DNA of 64,000 nt from Armigeres subalbatus (GCF_024139115.2 NC_085141.1:398996042-399060041); one strand, 5' to 3'. Shown: positions 1 through 11,509, counted from the stretch's first letter. The notes: generated by a model not told the origin, from the sequence alone. Made by a program: numbers and translations.

Positions 1-1603
1 ACACGAATTAGTTAAAGTAACATGTTTATTACCTGGCTACTAATTCGACCGCACGATCTCTGCTGCTGCTGCTGCTCGGGAACACTCCATCGATTACGAC
101 GCTTGCGGTCGTCCAGATGGGCTTGTGATGTCGGCCGGCACTTACCAATTAGTGTGAATACGTCTCCGACTGCCCCATCGTCAGTTGGACTGAACCTAGC
201 CGACAGGTAGGAATCGTGACCGCGTTCTAATCTGGATCCTGTAATCTCATGCATTTGCCTTCGGGGGAAGGAAACCGTCTTGGCGGTGTGGTAGGAGTGT
301 GTAACAGGGAATAGACGCACGATTCCTAGAAACCCTTCCCCCGACAAGAATCGTAATACCGGCAATCGATTCCCAGCCCTACACGACGTCGTACTTTGGG
401 CTTAGCTTTGACAGCAAACATCGAGCACATCTTAATCTACGTCTCGCTCTCTGGCGGGAAGCTGTAAATATTCAAAGTGGTAGCTGCCACACATCAGATT
501 AATATAAGTTCTGCAAACAGGCGGCCCAGGTGGATGCTTGTGCAGATTATCTGAGACAGATGTTTTTGAGGCACGAATGAGGCCTTTCTTGTGCATCCTA
601 TTTGCCCTTCAAATAAACATTGTAAATCGTCATTGCTGGTTGATTTGTTTCAGAGGTAAGGTCACGCATTTGTGAACGTGATTCGTGTAATCTGATAAGA
701 GATAGGCGACAAATGAGGCTTAATGCATGTTTCCTGGGCTTCTTTAGTTAATTAACATTAAATCATTAAACATTGAGGACCCGCGTTCATCAAAATGCAA
801 TCGTGAAAGAAGCCGTTCATCTCGGCAGTTACTTTACATAACATCTTTGAAACAAGATCATTGTGCGATTTTCACACATGATTTCGCTATTCAAACAAGT
901 TGAACAAAATAACTGTTTCTATTAAATAATTATCTCAACCAGAGATCAAATATTCAGATCCAAATGATCAGTAGAAAAAAAGGGAACTTGGCAATTTAAG
1001 AAATCATAGGAAACTGAAAAATAAGATATCAGAAAAACAGTAAAATCTGTATATAATCACGAAACGACTGAACAAGAACAATGAAATAGTTCGCACAATC
1101 CGGTCAATTTTCTTCTTTGTGTGATCAATGTGAAAATTGAAGAAGATAGTTCAAGCAGAATCTTATTTTTATTTTACTTTACACAGATAGAAAAATACAC
1201 TGGAATTTATGCTAAAAATCATACACATATATGGAACGCCATTATTGGCATAATTCCATACGGGATATAGCCTAAATGTAAACAATATTTGACGTGATTC
1301 GTCAATATTGCATACAAGTTGTAAGCAATCTTGTTAGTAAGAGAACCATTTCAACGTAGAATAGCGTAAATTTCCGCATGTCAATTCTTACGCGTTGTTT
1401 ATTTTTCATCATTTTTTCTGTGTAGGAGAAATTACGGCTTCGGCGAGCTTTGATCAGTTGCCGTTAGGGGTTTCAACGAACTAAAGCACTCGAGTTTAAC
1501 CCGGAGATTCTTTGTTTGTCGGAGAAAGTAGTTGTCGAATATCAAATTATTTTGATCTTGAAGCAGCAGTAATGGAACAGAGCATGCCATGTCTAGAGCT
1601 GTC
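1..1603. other. No gene recognised
   Basis: I see only short unsupported open frames and AT-rich DNA. A CTG/CTGCTG run lies near 60-78. No splice-linked coding pattern, RNA gene or repeat shared with the rest of the window was found. It may be single-copy host intergenic DNA or old, unrecognisable repeat. Confidence 0.5.
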
Positions 1604-3165
1604 TAGAGGTGTGCGTCGCCAACAGATTTTGGCATCACACTGCCACTGACATTTTTGCAGCGGCATGCCGCCGTTTAGAGTCTGTCACGCCGCTGATCTA
1701 TAATGTTTCACGCCGATTCAAACCAAACAAAGAACCAGTAGATTTTTCAAATATCCCGTCAAAACTCCAAAGAATTTTTCGTGAACAAACAATGATTTCT
1801 TAAACAAATAAACTAACAACTATTTCCCGTTAAAATTTCGAACACCTTTCCTTGAAAACTACGAATAACTTCCAATGTACATTTCGGAAGTTTTCCGGGA
1901 AAAAGTCAAATAATATTAAAAATAAAAAAAATATTCAAGCCAATTTCTTCTTGTGGAAACCCTAAAGAATTTTCATTGGAAATTCCCAATGATTTCCCAT
2001 TAAAATCCAAAATATTTCTTGTTGAAATCAAATTTTTGAACGGGGAAAAGTCGCTTGGTCGAAGGCCACGAGGCCAATTTTGTCATAAGACGAGTTTGTA
2101 CAATCCCATTTAATTCCACCATTTAATTGTACCAATTATGTCATTCCGTCGAACAAGCCATTGGGCCGAGACCTATCTGGCTGAAAATCACTTGGTCGAA
2201 ATGGACATACAGTCAAAAGCGTCGTTTGAACAAACTGAAATTTTTGCCCAAGTCAAGGTCAAGTGCTTCCATCTGCAAATGATATTTTTCAATAAATGGC
2301 CCTTTTTATAATATCAACCGTTTCAGCCGAACGACTTTTTCGATGAAACGGCCATTTCATTCAAACAGCATTTTTGGCCAAATGATCTGTTAGGGAAAAA
2401 CAAGTTTTTTGGCGAAAGTATCAGTTCGGTCGTATGCCTTTTTCGCTGTATGTTGCTTTTAATTCTGTCAAGTGGCTCGAAAACTGGAAAGAAAACTTTC
2501 GCCAAATCGACGGGAAAGACCGTCGACAAAAACCATTTTATGAAGGCCACAAGGCCAAAAGTTGTTTGGCGGAACAACCCGACCAGTTGATAGTAACAGA
2601 TTTATATCAGACCTTGTTATTCTGTTACAGCAGTTTTTTATAACAGCGGCTGTCATAAAACATGTACCATTAGTAGTTAAAATAACAAAAATTGTAACAA
2701 AATCTTTTCTGGTTTTAACAAAAATATTACTAAATATGTTATTAATTGAACAAAAATATAACTCGTTGTGTTGCATAAAAAGGGGTGAAAATAGCTTGTA
2801 CTATAGCAAATTATGTTCCTGGAAAGATTATGATTATCCATAATGTAGGCAATTAAGTTTGTCCATCTGGTTCAACTTTGGATGTAGATTCAAGTTATAC
2901 TGTAGGTGGTATCTCACTTTTTTCCAATTCCTATCTACCAAAAATGTAGGCATTTTTTTTTCGGTAGAAATAAACATAACACATTATGTTATAATCATGT
3001 TATGACGATCATAAAATTTTATTTCCTCTAACTTTGGCAGAGAATGTTATAAATTATTGCAAGTTTTGTTATTTGTAACACATATTGATATAATTGTGAT
3101 AAAATTTTGTTATGACTAACTAGTCGGGAACCTATTAGACCGAAACCTATCTGACCGCAAATTTG
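1604..3165 (+). mobile_element. Remnant of the hAT-like family also found at 19057-23272
   Basis: The left terminus TAGAGGTGTGCGTCG at 1604-1618 differs by one base from the terminus of the complete 4.2 kb element at 19057. The next 110 bases keep the same order of GCCGCC-type subterminal blocks. The interior shares the 'ttggtcgaaggccac-aggcc' type phrases (2050-2340, 2530-2570). No matching right terminus or target duplication was found, so the copy looks truncated near 3165. A 551-bp MITE interrupts it at 2578. The short open frame at 1609-1803 lies inside this repeat and is not a gene. Confidence 0.6.
2578..3128. mobile_element. MITE with inverted termini, nested in the hAT remnant
   Basis: The left end CCCGACCAGTTGATAGTAACA and the inverted right end CCCGACTAGTTAGTCATAACA match at most positions. 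The interior is AT-rich and rich in 'taacaaaat' phrases. It interrupts hAT-family sequence: the left flank ends in the 'aaggccaaaagttgtttggc' type text and the right flank resumes 'cctattagaccgaaacc'. A 2-bp AA or 3-bp AAC duplication is possible but cannot be fixed from one copy. It has no coding capacity. Confidence 0.6.
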
Positions 3166-3382
3166 TTTATTTGATTTATTTTTCATCTGACTCATTTGTG
3201 GTCTTAATGAACATTCAAAATTTCGGCAAGGAATAACAAAGAAAACGTACTATAAAAAAAACATCATCGTCTTGAACAGAGTCGTTGTCTAAAGGAATGG
3301 GTGGAACTATTAAAATCAAACAGGTAAAAGTCTACATTAAAAGTATTGCACATGTATCTAATAGGATCATGTTGTCCATATT

Positions 3383-3595
3383 CTACACTTCGTGCTCCAA
3401 GATGAAAGAAAGCCCCATCCTCTCCGGAGCGTACATGATGATGTCGGCGAGAATAGTCGGGGCATCAATTTCTCCTTTCAGCAATTTTGCAACGAATACA
3501 GTTTGCGCGTTTGAACGTCGTCGTTCGAGAGTTTCTAATCCGAGAAGTTGACACCGTTCCAAATATAATTTCGTCGCCGGAATGAGCATGAGCAT
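3383..3595 (-). pseudogene. Non-LTR retrotransposon RT, C-terminal fragment
   Basis: The minus-strand frame contains YLERCQLLGLETLERRR followed by FVAKLLKGEIDAP. This is the arrangement found just after the reverse transcriptase core in jockey/CR1-group elements; compare the same section of the element ending near 48081 (LPSYEDRCQLIDLLPLRIRRD). Only about 60 codons are recognisable, with no RT catalytic motifs, so this is a 5'-truncated or broken relic. At its lower-codon end it abuts a SINE 3' tail near 3583, so the first ten or so residues of the open frame are not part of it. Confidence 0.55.
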
Positions 3596-3850
3596 GATTG
3601 ATGCTACTCCGTTATTGCCAGGTCAGATGTAATTACACAGAGAACCAACAGATGAAGTTTGGGGCTAACATCATCTTCAATGTGTGAAAACCGGTGACCC
3701 AAAAATAAGCAATACCAGCGCCGGCCGTGTCCGAGTGCAGGTCAATTGAGGAATAGGTAGGAAACTGTTGACGTGATACTCGCTTTGATATAAGAAGACG
3801 AGTCATCTGCACTTCCACGAGAAATCACTGGGATGTTGGATATATGGGGT
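3583..3850 (-). mobile_element. SINE 3' part with hexamer tail, truncated
   Basis: On the minus strand this matches the body of the tRNA-headed SINE at 26730-27350 and the plus-strand copy at 49340-49600. Shared blocks include 'ctactcc-ttat-ccaggtcag' and 'catcttcaatgt'. The 3' tail is a short (ATGCTC)-like hexamer repeat at 3583-3600, equivalent to the (CAAGCT) tail of the 26.7 kb copy. No tRNA-like head is present. The 4.3 kb transposon at 3853 is inserted at its 5' side: the CCATAT-type text before 3850 also occurs in the 49.3 kb copy. Confidence 0.55.
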
Positions 3851-3852
3851 AG

Positions 3853-4660
3853 TAGAGTGGCCCAAGCTTATATGGAAAAAGTGAAAAGTCTGGAATTTCA
3901 AACCTTGCGCCCTTAAATGACAGTTTGGGGGTCCCAGAAGCTCCCCTGAAAATTTCAGCTCATTCGGTCCAGTGGTTGGCGTGCGCAAATGGCTCAAAGT
4001 TTGTATGAGAAAAGTAATCCAAATGTATGGGGAAACGCAACCGTTTCAGTTTTTTGCTTCTAGGTGGCGCTGTAGTCGACGGATTCCTGTTGTGGACAAA
4101 ATGTAGAACCCTTTTATATAAGGAAGCGACTGGTGAAGACTGGATGTAAATCCCTTTGAAATTGGCCAAGTTATAAGCTGTGAGGGAGCTCTCGATACTA
4201 CACATCAAATAAACAAATACTGTCGTCAGGCAACAAGCAAATTTTTTACAAGAATAAACAATCAACGTAGGCGCCACCTAAAAAGACTAAATTTGGTTTT
4301 GTGTGTTATTGTTGTTATATTGCCTTAGAAAATTTTCTTGTCGAGGGTTTTGTTCTCGGCTCGCACTGACATGTCATGACAGCTAGATTTCGGCTCGGCT
4401 TGACACACACATTTTTTTAATCTGTTTCTCCCTCCCAGGTTATAAGCATCCAAAGTCGAGGGTATCAAGCGTGTCCCCCAGGGGTGTTTAAAATGAGAGC
4501 AACGTACCACCGATCATTGCGGCGGCGATACAGGCGTATTCGGTGCCGTGCATGATTATCACGCAATCGCGCGAATTTTTATCCGATTGGTAAATACTTT
4601 CCGTGCTCTGTACAGTAGTGTAGCTAGAGAGGGAGGGGGTGACTTACCACTGAAGCCAAC
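3853..4660 (-). repeat. Left inverted arm of the 4.3 kb transposon
   Basis: It is the reverse complement of 7665-8164, with matching landmarks such as 'tttcagctcattcggtccag', 'gcgccacctagaagcaaaa'-type text and the 'ctagctacactactgtac' block at the inner edge. It is longer than the right arm because a 261-bp MITE and its duplication sit at 4178-4446. Short open frames on either strand of this arm are mirror images of those in the right arm and are not genes. Confidence 0.8.
4178..4438. mobile_element. 261-bp MITE with 8-bp target duplication
   Basis: It begins CTGTGAGGGAG and ends CTCCCTCCCAG (inverted CTGGGAGGGAG, one mismatch in 11). It is flanked by a perfect direct repeat GTTATAAG at 4170-4177 and 4439-4446. 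Removing the insert plus one duplicate restores the arm sequence seen at 7845-7870 in the other arm of the host transposon, which acts as an empty site. An 8-bp duplication fits hAT-type transposition. There is no coding capacity. Confidence 0.85.
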
Positions 4661-4921
4661 GAGCTGAAGATTCTTAAGGGAGACAAAATTCATGAAACAA
4701 TTGTAACGAGTTCTTTTCGGACATCGTGATGCCCGTTGCATCAATTTTAGAACGATATGATATAATCGTTACAGACAGAGGGACAGAAGGAAAGAAAGAC
4801 AGAGAGATCTGGGATATTATATAAGTTATATATTTTTCAAACAACAGTTTTAATGTTTATAGCATTATTTATTAATTGTATAAAGCTACAAAGTTATCAA
4901 CAAACAACACTTATACCTATA

Positions 4922-7100
4922 TTAATTATTTATTTCAACTGCTAGGCCTTCCTTTATAACAGCGCGAGTGCAACCTGGAAAATTTTGCCTATGCTGTTGA
5001 ACAACTTTGAGAAGATATTGAAGCTGTTCTTCATTTTTTGTCAGTTTTCCACAAAAATCTTGAACTAGTTTAGCTCCTCTTTCAGCACAGTCATTCACTA
5101 CCAAAAATGAATTAATTTTATTTCTACTTTCAACAATTTTTTCCATTTCATCCCATATACTAGGATCTTCTTTAAGAAAATTTGCAGATATTCCAGAAAT
5201 TTCAAAAAAAAATCATCGTATTTTGAGAAACAAAATCCGAAAGCGTACAAGAAGTCAACTTATCGTAGATACTTTCAATTTTATATTTCTTACTTCATCA
5301 CCCTTACAAGATTTTAAATTGTGTGCCATTTCTTTTCTCTCATCAGTAGATATTTCTGGGTCGAAAAAAGCCAGAGCGACTAGTTCTTCACTCAAGTACC
5401 ATAGATGATTTGCAAATCTTGAAGCCGCAGCAATATACACATTTCTTGATTGATCAGGGAAAGCATCTCATAAAGTTATCAATTTTTTGCCAGGTTTAGA
5501 TCATTTCGTGCTGCTGATGAGGGTAAAGGAGCTTTAAACCAAGACCAAATGTAAACTGGTAAAATAAAAGCACACATTACTGGAATTTTTCGCCTTTCAT
5601 CATCGGTCATGTCAAATTGGCCTCTAAATAGCCATATTTTAAGACAATATATTGCTTTCGCCATCCATCTGGCATTGCTATGTGCTCCTGGTGGCGAAAA
5701 TTTAATTCTTTTCACACAATGCTAAAGATAAATTTAGCAACTCTTTATAGTCTTATCGTTGCTGTTGAATATTGAGTTGGTTTTTCAAAAATTCAATCAA
5801 ATGTTGTGTTTCATCACCAAGGATCTCAATAATGTTTTCGTCTACCATATTTTCATCAAAGGATTGATCCATAGTAGGCCATGCCGATTTAAATTTTATA
5901 AAAATACTTGAAGAAGGGCCTTTTGAATCATAACACAGATTGACACATTTCAATGCTATAAAAAATACTCAAATATATTACATGTGAGATCTTGAAGCAG
6001 CTTTTCATCCCAATGTACAACAAGTGGTCCATTTAGATCAAAATGGCTTTGGATATTTTGAGCTATCTCTTCGCGATATTCTGCACTGGCCCTTGACATT
6101 GTTTGTCTGCTAACGGTAAAATCTTCTGAAAAATAGATACAGTTGATAAAGATTTTGTTTTGGTTACAAGATACTATCAATATAATAAAATTAAACTCAA
6201 GGAGAAAGAACAATACAATAAAAGTACTGTTAAGGATAACTTACCTAAGTTTAGTCCAGCACTTGTTAAAACCGCAGAAATAACATACTTTGCATATCGG
6301 TCGCTTAGTCCAATACGGTCTAAGGTGGCAGCTAGTATAGGAGTCATTATTTTGGATTTACTTCGCTCGGAAAACGCTCTACTAGTGGAGGGTTTCTGCC
6401 CTGGAAGCAAGACATAAAAATATTGACATATAGTAAAAGTTACCATCTTATTTGATTATATTCTTACCTCCTCCATCAATAGTAAAAACGCTGGTAGCTG
6501 ATTGAGATTCCAAGGAAGGCTCTGGTTCCGTTGTTGGTTCTTCTTCGAATTTGCCTTTTTTAACTCTCGCAAAACCAGATCCAGGCCTTCCAACTTCCCT
6601 TTGCAGAATAAGGAACTGTTTATCCTTATTGTTTTTAATCAAATGTAATGCATTTTGTCGAGCAATGTCAAACAATCGATCCAAATTATTAATAAAACTA
6701 GACTCTTGCTCTTTCTATTTATCTCCCGCGTGAGAAGATTTTTTGATAATTGCTTGCATTTGGTTAAATAATTTTAGGAGCCTAACAACAGCATTGTAGT
6801 GTTGCATTAGAGGAATTCTATATTTCTCCCAAAAAATTTGAAGTTCAGTTACTACAGTTTTAGCAGCTGGTTTTATACTCAAGTGTTGATTTTTCATTAT
6901 AAAACGCATCCGACCAAGCACATCACTGTTTGAAGGCAACTTTACACCTTTAAAACTTTTAATTGGGACAACAAGTTCCATACTTAATTCTTCCTTAGAT
7001 TTTGAATCCATTTTATGTATTCCACTTGCACGATCAAATATCACTTCACAAAAGCAAGAAGCACATTTTTCTTGCAGGACCAGTGGTTTTGGAGATACAA
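4922..7100 (-). pseudogene. Decayed transposase-like gene with introns, superfamily unknown
   Basis: Exon-like blocks on the minus strand, N to C: about 7100-6468 (…MELVVPIKSFKGVKLPSN; LDRLFDIARQNALHLIKN), 6400-6245 (SDRYAKYVISAVLTSAGLNLG), 6125-5982 (RASAEYREEIAQNI; PLVVHWDEKLLQDLT), then 5955-5753, 5715-5479 (SNARWMAKAIYCLKIWLFR), 5440-5255 (FANHLWYLSEELVALAFFD) and 5146-4922. Junctions carry good splice signals: donors GTAAGAA (6467), GTAAGTT (6244) and GTAATA (5981), and acceptors TTCCAG, TTTTCAG and TATAG. Damage includes an in-frame TAG at 6715-6717, a stop after IQQQR near 5753, and a frameshift near 5715. The text between 5982 and 5955 seems too short, so core sequence may be deleted. 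I recall such HLWYLSEELVALAFFD proteins from several animal genomes as uncharacterised, probably transposon-borne. Its position between inverted arms implies a transposase. Confidence 0.6.
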
Positions 7101-7664
7101 CGATTTGAAGAGTGAAAAATTAGTTACGTTATATCGAGGTATACCTGTAGAAATAAAGAGCTTTTATTTGATTTGTTAATACAACAAATAGGCCTAATGA
7201 TTTGGGAGTTACAATTCTATGAAAAAATAAAATTCCTGAAATGATCGATTTTTCTGAATACACTATATTTAAATTGGTCACCATAAAAGGGAAATAATAA
7301 AATGGGTCCAATATTGTTCTATAAGGAACGATCCTACCAAATATAAGGTATTTTTGAGGGATCATATCAATAATGTTGGAACTGGAAGGCTGCATATTTT
7401 TATTTGAGGCTAACAAAATAAATGAAAGAAGTACTTAATTTATTTCGTGTATTTACATTCACGCTTCGAAAATTGAACTCTAAACTATAGCATAAACCAA
7501 ACTTGACCAAATTTTGAGTTCTTCAATTTATGTCAATTTTGAGTAATTTTTTTTAGCGTGTTAGCTCGAAGATAAAACGACGCCAGAAAATTGCGAGATT
7601 AAGCATCTAACAATATCCCCCCGGATGTGTTTTTTAACAAAAAAAAAAGATCCCCCTTGCCCCC

Positions 7665-8164
7665 CCTTATTCACCCTCTCTAGCTACACTACTGTACAGA
7701 GTACGAAAAGTATTTACCAATCGGATAAAAATTCGCGAGATTGCGTGATAATCATGCATTTAATTTCGCACGGCACCGACTACCTCTGCATCGCCGCCGC
7801 AATGGTCGGTGGTTCGTTGCTCTCATTTTAAACATGCTCGACTTTGGATGCTTATAACTTGGCCAATTTCAAAGGGATTTACATCCGGTCTTCACCAGTC
7901 GCTTCCTTATATAAAAAAGATTCTACATTTTGTCCACAACAGGAATCCGTCGACTACAGCGCCACCTAGAAGCAAAAAATTGAAACGGTTGCGTTTCCCC
8001 ATACATTTGGATCACTTTTTCTATACAAACTTTGAGCCATTTGCGCACGCCAACCACTGGACCGAATGAGCTGAAAATTTCAGGGGAGCTTCTGGGACCC
8101 CCAAACTGTCATTTAAGCGTGCAAGGTTTGAAATTCAGGATTTCATGCATTTTGGGCCAGTCTA
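7665..8164 (+). repeat. Right inverted arm of the 4.3 kb transposon
   Basis: It pairs with 3853-4660. The inner edge begins near 'caccctctctagctacac' and the outer end is GGGCCAGTCTA at 8154-8164. It lacks the MITE of the left arm, so it reports the uninterrupted arm sequence. Divergence from the left arm is visible as scattered single-base changes, which implies an old insertion. Confidence 0.8.
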
Positions 8165-8173
8165 ATGGGACAG

Positions 8174-8895
8174 CTTTCTCGCAAGGGCAGCTGTTGTATA
8201 ATTGGTAATATATCAATATAAATCTAATCTATGTCATTTAAGCCTGAACATAATGAACAAGGAGATCACGCTAAATCATGTGCATACAACATGACACCAA
8301 TATGAGTTTAAGAACGATTAAAATAAGTATGATAAATATATATATATATACTAGAAACAAAAGTAAGAGAACGTGAGTACTTACCAAATTTAGATCGAAC
8401 TTACTAGTACCATTTCGTATCAAATTCCCTTCCCGGTTTCCGAAAGAAACGCATAATAATTAGCATCCCGGCGTTGCTCAACGTGATGGAAAGTCACGGG
8501 GTCTGGTTAAGCGTCACACAGCAGAGGGCATCTAAATCACGGAGTGAATGACATCGAAAACTGCCTGTGTTCCGTATGGATCCGGGTAACTTTCAGGATT
8601 TGCTTCAGTGTTCATCTTTAGCGAAGGATCCATTTCATTACCGGAACAAATCTGGTTCAACTCTGCATATGATTAATTTCCAAAGGAAAACTTGGTATAA
8701 ATGTGGACTTCAGTTGGCACAACGGTAAAAAAAACTCAAGTTAGGTACATATGTTTTGAAAATAAGAAGTAAAAATTGATGAAAAATATGACGGATAGAA
8801 AAAAACACCTCCATCTGCAACCAAGGCTAACTCGATCCTTCTTTACAGGGGAAATTAGCATTGCGTGCAATAACAAATAGATTTTTAAATAGAGA
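8174..8895. other. No gene recognised
   Basis: AT-rich DNA with a short (TA)n run near 8336-8350. No protein similarity, RNA gene or inverted-repeat boundary was seen. Confidence 0.5.
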
Positions 8896-8897
8896 TA

Positions 8898-9088
8898 GGG
8901 GAAAAGACGGCTTTGGCAGGTTTTGTTCTATTATTGGCAGAGGGGTTTTTGTCGACCGAATTTTATGAAATTTGGCCACAATGTTCTTTGATATGCAAAT
9001 AATGTTAAGGCCAAATTTGAGCATAATCAGTCATGAAAAACCCCCCTGACAATAATAGAACAAAACCTGCCAAAGCCGTCATTCCCCC
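8898..9088. mobile_element. 191-bp TA-flanked MITE, copy 1
   Basis: The arms are inverted: GACGGCTTTGGCAGGTTTTG near 8905 pairs with its complement near 9060-9080. The element runs GGGGAAAAGACGG to CCGTCATTCCCCC and is flanked by TA dinucleotides (8896-8897, 9089-9090). A second copy lies at 58812-58981. TA duplications fit Tc1/mariner-type mobilisation. Non-coding. Confidence 0.8.
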
Positions 9089-9090
9089 TA

Positions 9091-9813
9091 ATATAGAAAA
9101 CATTAATTTAATTATGCTGAATATTTATCCACAATTAGATTATGTTCTTTTAAAACAAATGTAAAAATAAAACTTAAAATATGTGACCTCAAGAGAAGCC
9201 ATGATAGGAATAAAACCGTGACACATTGAATAATTCAAATGGTGTTTAGATTTGTTATCAAGGATCGTTTTGGTAAAGAATTTGCCGGGTGCAGCGTGTA
9301 GTTTGATCAAGGCCAAACAGAAATACAATCAAACGCGCACTAATTAAATGATTTACCAACCTCACTAGAACAAAGTATTCCGATGATCGCGCGGTCAAAA
9401 CGATAGAACACGCACTGAATTTTCTTGATTATTTAACTCACATGCACAAAGCAGAACAAAGATTCGATGATCGATGTTCGAAGCACACTAAACACAAAAC
9501 ACTATTGAACGCGCACCGAATAATTTGCTTCACGACCAACTGCATAAGCGTAAGACCAAAACGATCCGGACTTCACGAACTTTCTTAGCGCATTACGGAA
9601 ACACGATTAAACGTGCAGTTATTAGTTTGCTTTCCAACTTACTGCGTGAAGCAGAACAAAATAATCTGAACTCCGCAAAATACGCTAGAAAAAAAATCAT
9701 AGAGAAAGAAATGTTGAGCGATGGATATAATATATGAATGGATTGAAGATAATGGGACTATATGAGGTTTGGGGAGACACCCAAAAAAGTACTCGTACAA
9801 CAAAGTTGTACCG
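9091..9813. other. No gene recognised
   Basis: There are loosely repeated phrases ('gcagaacaaa', 'aacgcgcac-gaat') between 9330 and 9680 that suggest old low-order duplication, but no defined unit. The open frame at 9525-9737 has no recognisable content. Confidence 0.4.
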
Positions 9814-9960
9814 AAAGGCTATCATTTCACTCCAAAATCAAACTTTTTATAGAAGTTTCGGAGACCCATGATGTTATATACCAATCGACTCAGCTCGTCG
9901 AGCTGAACAAATGTCTGTCTGTCCGTGTGTATGTGTGTGTGTGTGTGTGCACACGAAAAC
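9814..9960 (+). repeat. Dispersed repeat with (GT)n tail, copy 1
   Basis: The order of motifs is 'tttcactccaaa', 'ctttttatagaag', 'ggagaccca', 'ttatataccaatcgactcag', then 'ctgtctgtccgtgtgt' running into (GT)n at about 9925-9948. The same order recurs at 60077-60229 and inverted at 45790-45987. Fragments of the core also occur near 32808 and 51945. The (GT)n end matters because it is the kind of target used by the R1-clade elements at 60.2-64 kb. It has no coding capacity. Confidence 0.75.
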
Positions 9961-11348
9961 CGAAAAATATTAGCCACTTTTTCATATAGTAATTCTTGAC
10001 CGATTTTCTCGCAACAAGTTTCATTCGACAGGGGACAAAGCCACTATTGAATTTGATAACTATAAACCATTGCGTTTAAAAATTATTAAGAAAATGGAAT
10101 CGAACTATATAAGAACCATATAAGGTTGGTGTCTTGGCTAAATGCGAGAAAGGCAGTATCACCACTCGCACCACTCGAAAATTATCGCAAAAAGTGTCAA
10201 TGTAAATGTTATTTCAACTCGTCTATGCGGCTTCACGCTGAATATGTGTGTGCACGACTACTTTACAGCATATTACACAATTTTTTCTCAATCTTTACTA
10301 AACCATTTAGTAATATAATTCGCTTCAATGGCGCTTATTCAGATTTGTTGAATCTGTTAAATAAGTTTTATACGGCCACTGAATTTAATTTGATTAAATA
10401 TTATTTGAGACGATTGTAATTTTTTTTTATTGTTTTTTTTTGTGAAAACTCAATTATCAATTTTGTTGCTACCTAGATTCGAATTCCTGATCTCCTGATT
10501 CAATGGCCGCTGCTCTGTCGTCAGTTTGACATATGTAAATAACAAAGAAAATTATGGATGTGCTTCTTCGCATACCCTATATATAGGTTGTTTTACTAAC
10601 GCTATTTTCAGATTCATGCTTATAACGTTAGAAAGAGGCCTACATGCACATAAGCTTAAAAATTATGCTTTCAGAATTATTTCAACCATTATTCAAACAT
10701 CTGTCAACATGTTCTGTGGGCTAACTTTTGTGCATCAACCGCTGTTTTTAGGGAACATTTTCTCGATCTGTATAGATGCTACTCTGCTGCTAATCGTTTA
10801 ACAATAGCCGTCAACAGCAATATCGCTTCTAAATGGCTTGTTTTCTTACACTATCTGCTAGCACTAATGACAGCGCTTTGTCAGTTGCTATAAGAGCTGG
10901 TAAATACCTGTATAGCTGCATTACAGAAATCAATACACAGCTCCGGCAACAAAAATCAAATGTAAGAAAAAATGTATTAATAATAATGTAATACGTATTT
11001 TTATGCTATTTCTCAAAAAACGGTTCAATTTCTTTAAGAGCTCTCCGAGGATTATCTGAAGGAATACTTGGATGAATTTTTGAAGAAACTCCCATATGAA
11101 AATTTATTCAATTTATATAATCCGTATTTATTTAATAATAGGCGTTTTAATATGAGAAGAATTCCAGACACACTTTGCTAAAATAATTGACACACTTTGC
11201 TCAAGCCGGATATGAGGTTTAAATAGCAACTCGATAACTTAGTCCTTCTATGGCCGGATGTTCCTGAAAATGACCAGAAGAAATCTCAATACCAAAAAAA
11301 TTTAACTAATGCATAGAATATTTTTCAAACAGAAGCTATTTGTGAATA
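9961..11348. other. No gene recognised
   Basis: Open frames at 10126-10419 and 10526-10801 have no recognisable domain, compositional signal or repeat partner. The region may be host intergenic DNA. Confidence 0.45.
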
Positions 11349-11356
11349 ACTAAGAG

Positions 11357-11501
11357 CAGGGCCGGATTTATGGGGGGGCCGGGGGGGCCGTGGCCCCGGG
11401 CCCCCACAAATCTTATGTACCAAAACCAACCTTTTTTGTACATTTTGGGGCCCCCACATACCGTCGGCCCCGGGGCCCCCTTCCGGCTAAATCCGGTCCT
11501 G
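11357..11501. mobile_element. 145-bp hAT MITE with perfect 8-bp duplication
   Basis: It begins CAGGGCCGGATTTA and ends with its inverted form TAAATCCGGTCCTG. It is flanked on both sides by ACTAAGAG (11349-11356 and 11502-11509). The interior is two G/C-rich blocks, mutually complementary, around an AT-rich centre, so it folds into a hairpin. The CAGGGCCGGAT-type terminus and 8-bp duplication are typical of hAT elements. The intact duplication suggests a young insertion. Confidence 0.9.
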
Positions 11502-11509
11502 ACTAAGAG

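Larger units (their letters stand above)
3853..8164 (-). mobile_element. Long-TIR DNA transposon with a decayed intron-containing gene
   Basis: The termini are TAGAGTGGCCCAA (3853) and, inverted, TAGACTGGCCCAA (ending 8164). Flanking 9-mers ATGGGGTAG (3844-3852) and ATGGGACAG (8165-8173) match at 7 of 9 positions and look like an aged 9-bp target duplication. The inverted arms extend about 500 bp (left arm interrupted by a MITE). Between them lies a minus-strand gene with apparent introns (see 4922-7100). Two other elements in the window (45281, 55912) share the TARRNTGGCYC terminus and 8-9 bp duplications. Long arms and 9-bp duplications recall Mutator-like elements, but I do not recognise a MULE transposase here, so the superfamily is left open. 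Confidence 0.75.

Noticed and set aside
3853..8164. Assignment to Mutator on duplication length alone
   Set aside because: The encoded protein does not show MULE features that I recognise, so the superfamily was left open.
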